A stretch of DNA of 21,604 nucleotides from Casp-actino8 sp040381935 (GTDB lineage Bacteria; Actinomycetota; Acidimicrobiia; Acidimicrobiales; Ilumatobacteraceae), in assembly GCA_040381935.1 (NCBI GenBank), contig JBEIGJ010000020.1, positions 1 to 21,604 on the forward strand. The letters run 5' to 3'. The notes below the pieces were generated by a model. It did no database searches. It was given only the letters and a program-made list of their open reading frames with translations, and was not told the DNA's origin. The first letter of the stretch is position 1; the number at the start of each line of letters is the position of its first letter. This document shows, in pieces, positions 14,749-21,604 of this stretch. The position numbers and the translations under genes are program-made.

Positions 14749-14762
14749 CGAACAAATGTTTG
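14749..14762. promoter_or_regulatory. SOS box D (LexA operator, one mismatch) at the lexA -35
   Basis: CGAACAAATGTTTG departs from CGAAC-N4-GTTCG at one core position. It overlaps the start of the lexA -35 hexamer and is centred 24 bp from box E. Confidence 0.55.
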
Positions 14763-14788
14763 ACTCAAGGGACGAACATGCGTACGCT
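14760..14788 (+). promoter_or_regulatory. Promoter of lexA, leaderless
   Basis: TTGACT (14760-14765) and TACGCT (14783-14788) are 17 bp apart. The -10 ends 6 nt before the lexA ATG at 14795, so the mRNA probably begins at the start codon. The same -10 hexamer occurs in the LysM promoter. Confidence 0.65.
14773..14786. promoter_or_regulatory. SOS box E (LexA operator, one mismatch) at the lexA -10
   Basis: CGAACATGCGTACG matches CGAAC-N4-GTTCG except for one base. It overlaps the -10 element of lexA, the expected place for autorepression. Confidence 0.55.
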
Positions 14789-14794
14789 CAGGGC

Positions 14795-15427
14795 ATGACT
14801 GACGCCACTCTCACTACCCGTCAACGGAGCATTCTCGAGTGCATCGAAACCAGCATGGCCGAACGAGGCTTTCCCCCTTCGGTGCGCGAAATCGGTGAAA
14901 CGGTGGGTCTGACCTCCCCCTCCACTGTCCACAATCACCTCAATACCTTGCAGCGCCTGGGCTACCTCGAGCGAGATCCCAACCTTCCCCGAGCGATCAA
15001 AGTCCGTTGGGATCGCAACAGTGGAGCGATCATCTCCCGTAGTCGAGTTCATCACGTGCCCTTGGTTGGAGACGTCGCTGCCGGCACCGATGTCTTGGCC
15101 CAAGAAAATGTCGAGGAACTTCTCCCCCTCCCCGCCGATTTCACCGGCGATGGCGACCTTTTCATGTTGCGAGTACGCGGTGAATCAATGATCGAAGCGG
15201 GCATCTTGGATGGTGACTATGTCGTCGCCCGCCAACAGCCCTCAGCTAATAATGGCGAAATCGTGGTGGCGGGAATCCCCGGAGACGAAGCCACTGTCAA
15301 GACGTACTCGCGAGTCGGAGATCAAGTGACATTGACTCCCGCTAACCCACGACTGAGCCCCATGGTCTTTCCTTCGGCCGAGGTGCGGGTCTTTGGAAAA
15401 GTGGTCACCGTACTTCGGCGTCTCTGA
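14795..15427 (+). CDS. lexA: LexA repressor of the SOS response
   Basis: 210 residues. The N-terminal winged helix (TTRQRSILECIE ... SVREIGETVGLTSPSTVHNHLNTLQRLGYL, in two parts) binds SOS boxes. The C-terminal S24 peptidase domain has the self-cleavage bond Ala96-Gly97 in VAAGTD, nucleophile Ser131 in RGESM and Lys169 in EATVKTY, so RecA-stimulated self-cleavage should work. The ATG at 14795 is chosen because LexA proteins begin at this point, because a TTGACT/TACGCT promoter ends 6 nt before it, and because upstream in-frame codons to 14648 run through promoter and operator sequence. It is divergent from the LysM gene, as in mycobacteria, and convergent with dapC. Confidence 0.96.
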   Translation: MTDATLTTRQRSILECIETSMAERGFPPSVREIGETVGLTSPSTVHNHLNTLQRLGYLERDPNLPRAIKVRWDRNSGAIISRSRVHHVPLVGDVAAGTDVLAQENVEELLPLPADFTGDGDLFMLRVRGESMIEAGILDGDYVVARQQPSANNGEIVVAGIPGDEATVKTYSRVGDQVTLTPANPRLSPMVFPSAEVRVFGKVVTVLRRL

Positions 15428-15472
15428 GCCCCTTGGGCGCTCGTCCCCCTGTGAAGGTCAAAGACTGACGCC

Positions 15473-16597
15473 CTATCCAGCCACACCCAAGCGCTCAGCC
15501 ACTCGGTGAAGTGCCTCATCATTTTGCACTACTGCGACGCGGACATACTCGCGTCCTTGAACTCCGTAGAGATCACCGGGGCTCACCAGCGCTCCCCCTT
15601 CGCGGGCTACACGCTCAGCGAAAGCCCAAGCATCACCCACCCGAAACCACAAGTAGAAGCCACCATCGGGTAAGCCGACAGACAGTCCCGACCAACGCTC
15701 GAACGTTGAAGCCATGGTCGTCAAACGGCGAAGGTACGTGGCCCGTTGCTCATGAACGTGTTGATCGTCGTCGAGGGCTGCCACTCCTGCTGCTTGAGCG
15801 GGTCCGGGCACCATCAAACCGACGTGTTTGCGAATCTCGGACACATACGACACCAGTTCAGCGTCCCCGGCATAGGCCCCGACACGCAGGCCGGCCAGAT
15901 TCGAACGCTTCGATAGCGAATGGACGGCAACCACACCATCGGTTCCATATTGCAAGATGGACTGTGGAGCACCTTGCCAGGTGAATTCGGCATAACACTC
16001 ATCGCTGAAAACCGGGACACCATGATGTCGACCCCAGGCAGCCGCAGCACCCAGATCATCGAGGGCTCCGGTGGGATTGGAGGGGCTGTTCACCCACAGC
16101 ACCAAAGCCCGAGCCGCATCCTCGGCAGTAATTGCTGAGAGATCAATACCACCACGCTCGTTCACCGGCACCGGAACTGGCCGACAACCCGCCAAGATGG
16201 CGCCCATTTCATACGTGGGATAGGACACCGCGGGATACAGAACCGTATCCCGGTCGGGGGAACGCAACTTCAACCACTGTGGCAGAGTGCCGACGAACTC
16301 TTTGGTGCCGATACACGCCGCAATGTTCTGGGGCGCAACGGTGACCGCGAAACGGCGTTGCATCCAGCGAGAAAAGGCGTTGCGCAATTCGGCGCTTCCG
16401 ATGGACGCGGGATACCCGCGTTCACTTTTGCTGGTGGCGAGAGCGTCGAGGACCGCTTGCGGAGGTGGATCGCACGGTGTTCCGATGGAGAGGTCAACTA
16501 GTCCACCTTCATGCCCTGCAGCTAGCGGTTTGAAAGCATCGAGCCGTTCATAGGGATATGGGGGCGGAACGTAACCCGAACCCGAAGATGAACTCAT
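15473..16597 (-). CDS. dapC: Probable N-succinyldiaminopimelate aminotransferase (PLP aminotransferase class I/II)
   Basis: 374 residues, fold type I PLP aminotransferase. The cofactor lysine is Lys230 in HSLSKRSNLAGLRVG; the Asn of NPTG (174), Asp199 and Tyr202 (SDECYAE) are the other PLP contacts. The closing substrate-carboxylate Arg is probably in GREYVRVA. SLSKRSNLAG and IGTKEFVGTLPQWL resemble actinobacterial DapC, which converts N-succinyl-2-amino-6-ketopimelate to N-succinyl-LL-diaminopimelate. Two genes upstream lies dapF, a later step of the same lysine/peptidoglycan pathway, which supports the assignment. The ATG overlaps the hflX stop in ATGA, indicating translational coupling. 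Another class I aminotransferase specificity is possible. Confidence 0.85.
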   Translation of the reverse strand: MSSSSGSGYVPPPYPYERLDAFKPLAAGHEGGLVDLSIGTPCDPPPQAVLDALATSKSERGYPASIGSAELRNAFSRWMQRRFAVTVAPQNIAACIGTKEFVGTLPQWLKLRSPDRDTVLYPAVSYPTYEMGAILAGCRPVPVPVNERGGIDLSAITAEDAARALVLWVNSPSNPTGALDDLGAAAAWGRHHGVPVFSDECYAEFTWQGAPQSILQYGTDGVVAVHSLSKRSNLAGLRVGAYAGDAELVSYVSEIRKHVGLMVPGPAQAAGVAALDDDQHVHEQRATYLRRLTTMASTFERWSGLSVGLPDGGFYLWFRVGDAWAFAERVAREGGALVSPGDLYGVQGREYVRVAVVQNDEALHRVAERLGVAG

Positions 16598-17955
16598 GAT
16601 GGGCCCACGCTAGGAGAAACACGGGACGAGTTCGGTGTTCGGCCACCACTCGAAGGAATGAATGGCGCCAGACGTCCAGCGGAGGCCTCGCTCAAGCGGG
16701 CCCGAACGTGAAAGCCGTCTTCGCCTTCGGTGGTCGACACCACTTCACCCTCCCGATGCACCGAAGCCAATACATCGCCGCGGTCATAGGGGATCACCAG
16801 GTCGATGACCTCGGCAATTGATCGCAGACGGTCGGCTAGCGTCACCAAAAAAGCCCTGATGCCATCGCCGCTCTGGGCACTCACCCCAACCGATCCCGGG
16901 TGGCCACGAACCACATCATCAACGGTGTGCGGATCGAGATCTCGTTTGTTGAACACCAGTAGTTCTGGAACGTGGTCGGCTTCGATCTCCCGCAATACCG
17001 TATGAACCGCTTCGATCTGTCCATCGGGGTCACTTGCGGTCCCATCGACAACGTGCACCAGATAATCGGCCCGCGATGCCACTTCGAGTGTGCTCTTGAA
17101 AGATTCCACGAGACCATGAGGAAGTCGGCGAACGAAGCCAACTGTGTCGGTCACCAGAACCGGCTCACCTCCAGGTAGCGATAAGCGTCGAGTGGTTGGA
17201 TCCAGGGTGGCAAAGAGACGGTCCTCGACCAGTACTCCAGCCTGGGTGAGCTGATTCAGCAATGTGGACTTCCCGGCGTTGGTATAACCCACGATCACCA
17301 CATTGGCCAGCCCGCTGCGCTGCCGACCTTTGCGCTGCAAATCACGGGTTCGTCCCAAGTCGATCAATTCGTGCTCGAGCCGACTGATGCGCTGCTGAAT
17401 CCGACGACGGTCAACTTCGAGTTTGGTTTCACCGCTACCGAATCGCGAACCCACACCACCGCGCTGCTGGGATAACTTCGCCGTTGCGCCACGACGAAGG
17501 CGCGGCAAACGGTAACGCAATAGCGCCAGTTCCACCTGGGCTTTACCTTCCAAAGTGTGGGCATTCTGAGCAAAAATGTCCAAGATCACGGCGGTGCGGT
17601 CGATGGCGGTGCGACCGAGTAGCCGCTCGAGGTTGTACTGCTGGCCAGGGCTGAGTTCATTGTCGAAGACCACCGTGTCGGCATCCACCGCAAGACATAG
17701 CTCCTTCAACTCTTCGGCCTTACCCTTGCCGACGAACCAAGTGTGATCGGGAGTATCGCGACGCTGCATGATTCGACCGACGACATCGGCACCTGCGGTA
17801 TCGATGAGCAAGGTCAATTCATCCAAGCTGGCCTCGGTCTCGTCTTCAGTGTGACCCCCAAGAGTGACTCCCACAATGACGATTCGCTCTCGAATACTGC
17901 GCTCGATCAGCGTTTGGCCTAGGGCCTGGTTGTACGGAGAATTCGGATTGCTCAT
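16594..17955 (-). CDS. hflX: GTPase HflX
   Basis: 453 residues from ATG 17955. HflX is a ribosome-binding GTPase that splits stalled or hibernating 70S ribosomes under stress. The N-terminal nucleotide-binding-like domain is followed by the HflX signature SQQRGGVGSRFGSGETKLE (about 162-180), a coiled-coil helix (RIQQRISRLEHELIDL), and the G domain with G1 GYTNAGKST (about 223-231), G2/switch I around FATLDPTTR, G3 DTVGFVRRLP and G4 NKRD. A Pro/Ser-rich tail ends it. A TTG at 18003 would overlap dapF; ATG 17955, 10 nt after the dapF stop, is preferred although its ribosome binding site is weak. The stop overlaps the dapC start. Confidence 0.95.
   Translation of the reverse strand: MSNPNSPYNQALGQTLIERSIRERIVIVGVTLGGHTEDETEASLDELTLLIDTAGADVVGRIMQRRDTPDHTWFVGKGKAEELKELCLAVDADTVVFDNELSPGQQYNLERLLGRTAIDRTAVILDIFAQNAHTLEGKAQVELALLRYRLPRLRRGATAKLSQQRGGVGSRFGSGETKLEVDRRRIQQRISRLEHELIDLGRTRDLQRKGRQRSGLANVVIVGYTNAGKSTLLNQLTQAGVLVEDRLFATLDPTTRRLSLPGGEPVLVTDTVGFVRRLPHGLVESFKSTLEVASRADYLVHVVDGTASDPDGQIEAVHTVLREIEADHVPELLVFNKRDLDPHTVDDVVRGHPGSVGVSAQSGDGIRAFLVTLADRLRSIAEVIDLVIPYDRGDVLASVHREGEVVSTTEGEDGFHVRARLSEASAGRLAPFIPSSGGRTPNSSRVSPSVGPS
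16607..16612 (-). promoter_or_regulatory. Possible internal -10 element TAGCGT before dapC
   Basis: On the minus strand TAGCGT ends 9 nt before the dapC ATG, inside the last codons of hflX. The hexamer is the same as before three other genes here. It may add a dapC-specific transcript, but no -35 is evident. Confidence 0.3.
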
Positions 17956-17965
17956 ATCAACGGGT

Positions 17966-18889
17966 TCACCAAGGTGCTCGGAGATCGATCGAAATTTCGG
18001 CAACGAACGTCGTCGGTCCGATCAATGTTGCTTGACGGCTCACACGGTCAACTTTCACCGTGGCGTCACCACCGGGCATATGCACGATGATCTCTGGCGC
18101 CGAGGCTGGGACCAATCCCCAAGTCATTGCAGCCTCGGCTACGGCACATGCTCCGGTGCCACAAGCCATGGTCAACCCGGCACCGCGTTCATGAACTCGC
18201 ATTGTCACGGCATTGACCTCGGGACCGGGCTCAACTATTTCTAAATTCACCGAAGGCACTTTGGCCCCCAGTGCTTCGAGATCAACAGCGTTGACATCAT
18301 CCACCCCGACGACCGAGTGAGGGTTTCCAAGTGAAACGTGGCGGACAGGGCGATCCTCATGACAGCCCAGATCCTCCCAGTTTTCAGGAGGAGCAACATC
18401 TTCGACCAAACCCATATCAACGCTGAAAAACATCACCCGCTCATTTTCCGTCAGACGGTCCTCGCTCAGACCGGCGCCTGAGGATCGAATCACTTCGACG
18501 ATTCGTCGGCCGGCCGCAGTGTCCACGATGAAACGTGGAGGCATCTCATCAACTGGCAACTCCCTTGACAGTCTTCGGTGGGCCGCTTGAGCCAAACAGC
18601 GGATGCCGTTGCCACTCATTTCGGCCGGACCACCATCGGCGTTGTACAGAACCATCCGCAGGTGTCCGGAATCAACGATTTCCAAGAGCAAGAGCCCATC
18701 TGCGCCAATTCCGGTCCGACGATCACACCAGTTCCGGGTCAGGGTCGGCCAATCCCAATCTGAAAGACGCTTGAGGGACATATCGGTATTGATCCTCGAG
18801 GTGAACTGACCCTGATCCAGCACTAAGAAGTCGTTTCCCAAAGCGTGGTGCTTGGTCAGGGTGCAGGTAAAGAATCGCTCAGAGTTCAT
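17966..18889 (-). CDS. dapF: Diaminopimelate epimerase
   Basis: 307 residues. DapF converts LL- to meso-diaminopimelate, precursor of lysine and peptidoglycan. Two homologous halves are visible. HALGNDFLVLD holds the substrate-binding Asn19, RRTGIGADGLLLLE is the conserved loop, and the second catalytic site is HERGAGLTMACGTGACA with Cys243. In the first half the catalytic motif usually read as CGNG is SGNGIRC: Ser92 replaces the first catalytic Cys and another Cys lies at 98. The fold and other motifs are intact, so the assignment is firm. The gene follows miaA by 18 nt and precedes hflX by 10 nt. Confidence 0.93.
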   Translation of the reverse strand: MNSERFFTCTLTKHHALGNDFLVLDQGQFTSRINTDMSLKRLSDWDWPTLTRNWCDRRTGIGADGLLLLEIVDSGHLRMVLYNADGGPAEMSGNGIRCLAQAAHRRLSRELPVDEMPPRFIVDTAAGRRIVEVIRSSGAGLSEDRLTENERVMFFSVDMGLVEDVAPPENWEDLGCHEDRPVRHVSLGNPHSVVGVDDVNAVDLEALGAKVPSVNLEIVEPGPEVNAVTMRVHERGAGLTMACGTGACAVAEAAMTWGLVPASAPEIIVHMPGGDATVKVDRVSRQATLIGPTTFVAEISIDLRAPW

Positions 18890-18907
18890 CGACGGGCTCA
18901 GGTTACG

Positions 18908-19840
18908 TCACCCGGCTGCGAATTCTGCGAGAAGTTTGGGCAAAGCCTCCTGGATGGGATCTGCTTCGACCGGAATCCAGGTGATGCGAGGATCTCGACG
19001 GAACCACCGTTCTTGACGGACCGCAAATTGACGAGTCCGACGAATGATCAGTGCTGTGGCCTCATCGAGCGAAAGGTTCCCCCCGAGGTGTTGCGTCACC
19101 TCTTTATAGCCAAGTGCTTGGCCAGCAGTCGGTGAAAGACCACTCTCGAGGAGACGTCGAACCTCTTCCACCAATCCTTGTTCGATCATCATCTCTACTC
19201 GTTGTTCGATACGCAGGGCCAACACCGGTCGAGTCCACTGCAACGCGAATTGCCGCACAGGCGAGGGTGGATAGGTATCGACTCCCGGGCCGAAAGATGA
19301 AAAGGGACGGCCACTACCCACCGTGACCTCCAAGGCCCGCACTATCCGTCGGATATTGGAGGGCTCCATCCGCCCAGCCGCCACCGGATCGAGGGCCAAC
19401 AGACGCTGATGCAGTACTTCGGACCCTTGATCCAAGGCCTCTTGGTGCAGCGACTCGCGCAGAGACGGCCACTGACCCGGGAAAGACAACTCATCGACTA
19501 TGGCCCGGACATACAGACCGGTTCCGCCAACCACCACAGCCAGACCGTTCCGGCTCTCGATGTCCGACATCGCATATCGATAAAGATCTTGGAACTGAGC
19601 CACGGTGAAGGATTCGTTGGCCTCGACCACATCGATCAAATGGTGGCGTACCGAAGATTGCTCGGCAGCAGAGGGCTTTGCCGTCCCAATGTCCATACCC
19701 CGATAGACCTGCATGGCATCCACGGAGATGAGCTCCGTACGGCGCGCACGTCCAATCTCGGATTCGGCCAAAGCTAAGGCCACTGAAGACTTGCCACTCG
19801 CAGTCGGACCGAGAAGGGCGAGAAACGGAAATGCCACCAC
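18908..19840 (-). CDS. miaA: tRNA dimethylallyltransferase MiaA
   Basis: 310 residues from GTG 19840. MiaA transfers dimethylallyl from DMAPP to N6 of A37 in tRNAs reading UNN codons, the substrate then methylthiolated by MiaB. The P-loop GPTASGKSS lies at about 11-19, followed by ISVDAMQVYRGMDIGTAKP with the catalytic Asp, HHLIDV, VVVGGTGLYVRA and the tRNA-binding QALGYKEV segment; ending RRTRQFAVRQERWFRRD is typical. The frame is open to 19903, but that would overlap the miaB 3' end. The GTGs at 19840/19837 place the protein start at the family's normal position, 7 nt after the miaB stop. Co-transcription with miaB is very likely. Confidence 0.95.
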   Translation of the reverse strand: MVAFPFLALLGPTASGKSSVALALAESEIGRARRTELISVDAMQVYRGMDIGTAKPSAAEQSSVRHHLIDVVEANESFTVAQFQDLYRYAMSDIESRNGLAVVVGGTGLYVRAIVDELSFPGQWPSLRESLHQEALDQGSEVLHQRLLALDPVAAGRMEPSNIRRIVRALEVTVGSGRPFSSFGPGVDTYPPSPVRQFALQWTRPVLALRIEQRVEMMIEQGLVEEVRRLLESGLSPTAGQALGYKEVTQHLGGNLSLDEATALIIRRTRQFAVRQERWFRRDPRITWIPVEADPIQEALPKLLAEFAAG

Positions 19841-19847
19841 GAATCGT

Positions 19848-21293
19848 CTACAGCGCGCCGACCGGAATACGAATGCGATGAGCCGGATCAGCGGTTTGTT
19901 CACGGAAGATACCGCGAAGAAAATGGGGAGCGGCGCTCACGATTTCGACCAGGCCATAACTGCCGGCTCGTAATGGCCGTTCCGTAGTGAAATGAACGAC
20001 CTTGTTTTGACGAGTGCGTCCAGTTGTCACCTCAGGATTACGTCTCGAGGGACCTTCAACCAGTACTTCTTCGACACGACCAACACGGGCCTCGTGTTTC
20101 AAGAGCGCCGAACGTTCAACCACAATCCGCAACCGCTCGAATCGATCAGCAACCACCTCGGCATCGACGAACTGATCCACCATCGTGGCTGCTTCTGTTC
20201 CTTCACGCGGGGAGAAAATGAACGTATAGGCGTAGTCGTACTCGGCGGCCGAAGCTACTTCCAAAGTGTGAGCAAAATCGTCTTCAGTTTCACCGGGGAA
20301 TCCAACGATGATGTCGGTACTCACCGCCAAGTCCGGAATCATCGAACGAACTTCGATCAACTTGTCCAGGTAACGCTCGGCCGTATAACCCCGATGCATG
20401 ACCGCAAGAAGACGATCACTTCCGGACTGCAGGGGATAATGCAGATGCTCGCAGACCGAAGGAGTCTCAGCCATGGCAGCAAAGGTCTCACTTCGCATGT
20501 CCTTGGGATGCGGACTGGTAAAACGAACCCGTCGAATTCCGGGGACTGCTCCAACATCGCGAAGCAATTCACTGAACATGGGCCGCAAAGACACCGATTC
20601 GCCGGCCCGACGACGGTCCACCTGGATATCGCGTCCGTAACTGTTCACGTTTTGGCCGAGCAAGGTCACTTCGGATACCCCAGCGGCAGCCAAGGATCGC
20701 ACCTCATCGACGATGTCGTCATAGGGACGACTGATTTCCGCACCTCGCACTGCCGGAACGATGCAAAACGCGCACGAGTTGTCACAACCGATTTGCACTG
20801 TGACCCAGGCGTCATAACCCGTTTCGCGTCGAGCGGGAAGTGCTGAGGGAAACATCGCGTGGTCATCGAGAACTGCTTGTTCGAGAATCTCGGTGATCGG
20901 ACCGTTCTGTTGCGACTCCTTGACCAATTCCGCGGCGCGATGCACATTGTGGGTGCCGAGGACCACGTCCACCCAGGGTGCCCTCCGACGCACTAAATCA
21001 CGATCTTTTTGCGCCAAGCAACCCGAGACCACGATCTGTCGGCCAGACCGGGCTTCTTTCCATTGCTTCAGGTATCCGAGATGGCCATAGAACTTGTTGT
21101 CGGCATTTTCTCGAATGCAACAGGTATTCAAGACCAAGACATCGGCGTCGGCTTCGCTCTGCGCAGCTGCAAGTCCATCGGACTCGAGAAGACCCGAGAT
21201 CCGCTCGGAGTCGTGTTCATTCATTTGGCATCCGTACGTGCGAACCGCGAACTGACGAATCGGGTCGGACGGCAGGGAATCGTGAAGGGACAT
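19848..21293 (-). CDS. miaB: tRNA-2-methylthio-N6-dimethylallyladenosine synthase MiaB
   Basis: 481 residues from ATG 21293. MiaB is a radical SAM methylthiotransferase that converts i6A37 to ms2i6A37. The N-terminal UPF0004 domain binds the auxiliary [4Fe-4S] cluster with Cys22 (YGCQMN), a Cys of NTCC (58/59) and Cys92 (SGCLAQ). The radical SAM motif CDNSCAFC has Cys170, Cys174 and Cys177. LLGQNVNSYG and RVRFTSPHPKDM follow, and a C-terminal TRAM RNA-binding domain ends the protein. The usual NTCAVRE motif reads NTCCIRE here, with one extra Cys. A GTG at 21344 would add 17 residues without homology; TATCCT lies 9 nt before the chosen ATG. It heads the miaB-miaA-dapF-hflX-dapC cluster. Confidence 0.95.
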   Translation of the reverse strand: MSLHDSLPSDPIRQFAVRTYGCQMNEHDSERISGLLESDGLAAAQSEADADVLVLNTCCIRENADNKFYGHLGYLKQWKEARSGRQIVVSGCLAQKDRDLVRRRAPWVDVVLGTHNVHRAAELVKESQQNGPITEILEQAVLDDHAMFPSALPARRETGYDAWVTVQIGCDNSCAFCIVPAVRGAEISRPYDDIVDEVRSLAAAGVSEVTLLGQNVNSYGRDIQVDRRRAGESVSLRPMFSELLRDVGAVPGIRRVRFTSPHPKDMRSETFAAMAETPSVCEHLHYPLQSGSDRLLAVMHRGYTAERYLDKLIEVRSMIPDLAVSTDIIVGFPGETEDDFAHTLEVASAAEYDYAYTFIFSPREGTEAATMVDQFVDAEVVADRFERLRIVVERSALLKHEARVGRVEEVLVEGPSRRNPEVTTGRTRQNKVVHFTTERPLRAGSYGLVEIVSAAPHFLRGIFREQTADPAHRIRIPVGAL

Positions 21294-21338
21294 CAGGATC
21301 TCAGGATACCGTTCATCGCCCTCGCTCTTTTCGCGCCG

Positions 21339-21358
21339 GAGCACCCGATTCCGTGCTC
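21339..21358 (-). terminator. Possible terminator hairpin between the sigma factor gene and miaB
   Basis: GAGCAC (21339-21344) and GTGCTC (21353-21358) form a perfect 6-bp stem with an 8-nt loop, 33 nt after the sigma factor stop codon. There is no T tract, so termination is only suggested by position. Confidence 0.3.
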
Positions 21359-21390
21359 ATGGTCAACCACCTGGCGGGTTCGCGTGGCGT

Positions 21391-21604
21391 TCAGTCGTCC
21401 ACGTACTGGCGTAGTGCTCGGCTGGTCGCCACCTGCCGCAATCTGAACAACGTGCGGACTTCGATCTGGCGAACTCTCTCCCGCGTGATGTTGAAGGCCT
21501 GTCCTACCTCTTCCAAGGTGGCTCCCTCCTGGCCGTTCAACCCAAATCGCATCCGCATCACCTCTTGTTCGCGCAACGGAAGCTCGAGCAAGATATCGCG
21601 CACG
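21391..21604 (-). CDS. Principal-type RNA polymerase sigma-70 factor, region 4 (N-terminal part outside the window)
   Basis: 71 C-terminal residues; the frame is open to the right edge, where GTG codes an internal Val. REQEVMRMRFGLNGQEGATLEEVGQAF is region 4.1, and NITRERVRQIEVRTLFRLRQ is the region 4.2 helix-turn-helix that reads the -35 element. The RFGL and TRERVRQIE strings are those of group 1 or 2 (RpoD/SigA/SigB-like) sigma factors rather than ECF types. Which of these it is cannot be told without the N-terminal regions. A principal sigma close to miaB fits the general neighbourhood of sigB in mycobacteria. Confidence 0.9.
   Translation of the reverse strand, partial: VRDILLELPLREQEVMRMRFGLNGQEGATLEEVGQAFNITRERVRQIEVRTLFRLRQVATSRALRQYVDD

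Noticed and set aside
14648..14794. Longer lexA beginning at ATG 14648
   Set aside because: The added codons cross SOS box C, both promoters and boxes D/E, and match nothing in LexA.
15428..15472. Terminator between lexA and dapC
   Set aside because: GGGCG and CGCCC occur but about 30 nt apart; no compact stem is visible.
1..21604. CRISPR arrays, insertion sequences, tRNA or rRNA genes, defence or toxin-antitoxin loci
   Set aside because: No direct-repeat/spacer pattern, transposase motif, tRNA-like cloverleaf with CCA end, or known defence gene was seen; nearly all sequence is explained by ordinary chromosomal genes.

Overview
The window looks like a chromosomal segment of an actinobacterium (Actinomycetota). 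Supporting signs are the gene order miaB-miaA-dapF-hflX close to lexA, a LysM gene and nrdR (the same neighbourhood as in Mycobacterium), a B12-dependent class II ribonucleotide reductase, a deazaflavin (F420)-type nitroreductase, leaderless-looking GTG/ATG starts behind TANNNT -10 elements, and actinobacterial CGAAC-N4-GTTCG SOS boxes. GC is moderate (high fifties by eye), lower than in Streptomyces or Mycobacterium. Acidimicrobiia or a related aquatic lineage is my best guess, but it is a guess. No mobile element, tRNA, rRNA, CRISPR array or prophage gene was seen, and coding density is high.

Left part (1-7837), mostly metabolic genes: the 3' end of a cytochrome P450 (+); a type II thymidine kinase (-); a secreted or anchored serine beta-lactamase-like hydrolase (+); an endonuclease/exonuclease/phosphatase-fold protein (-) behind a small single-pass membrane protein (-); then a rightward run of SDR oxidoreductase, alanine dehydrogenase, acyl-CoA dehydrogenase, an ArfB-like ribosome-rescue hydrolase and an F420-type nitroreductase. 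The run ends at a strong hairpin shared with the convergent nrdJ.

Middle part (7862-15427), dNTP supply and SOS response: nrdJ (-), with a TTGACA/TGTAAT promoter and NrdR-like palindromes just downstream; a 438-bp gene-free stretch with a phased GGGGA(C/T)A(A/T)CC repeat; a molybdopterin oxidoreductase (-); nrdR (-); a membrane-anchored LysM protein (-); and divergent lexA (+). The 300-bp lexA/LysM intergenic region carries five SOS-box-like palindromes in two groups at 23-24 bp spacing, placed on two good promoters. This is the most informative regulatory structure in the window.

Right part (15473-21604), a compact leftward housekeeping cluster: 3' end of a principal-type sigma factor gene, miaB, miaA, dapF, hflX and dapC. 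It combines tRNA A37 modification, lysine/diaminopimelate synthesis and a ribosome-associated GTPase. hflX and dapC overlap by 4 nt.

No clearly undescribed system is visible. The points most worth following are the five-operator SOS region, the phased repeat upstream of nrdJ, the molybdoenzyme lying between nrdR and nrdJ, and the Ser in place of the first catalytic Cys of DapF.
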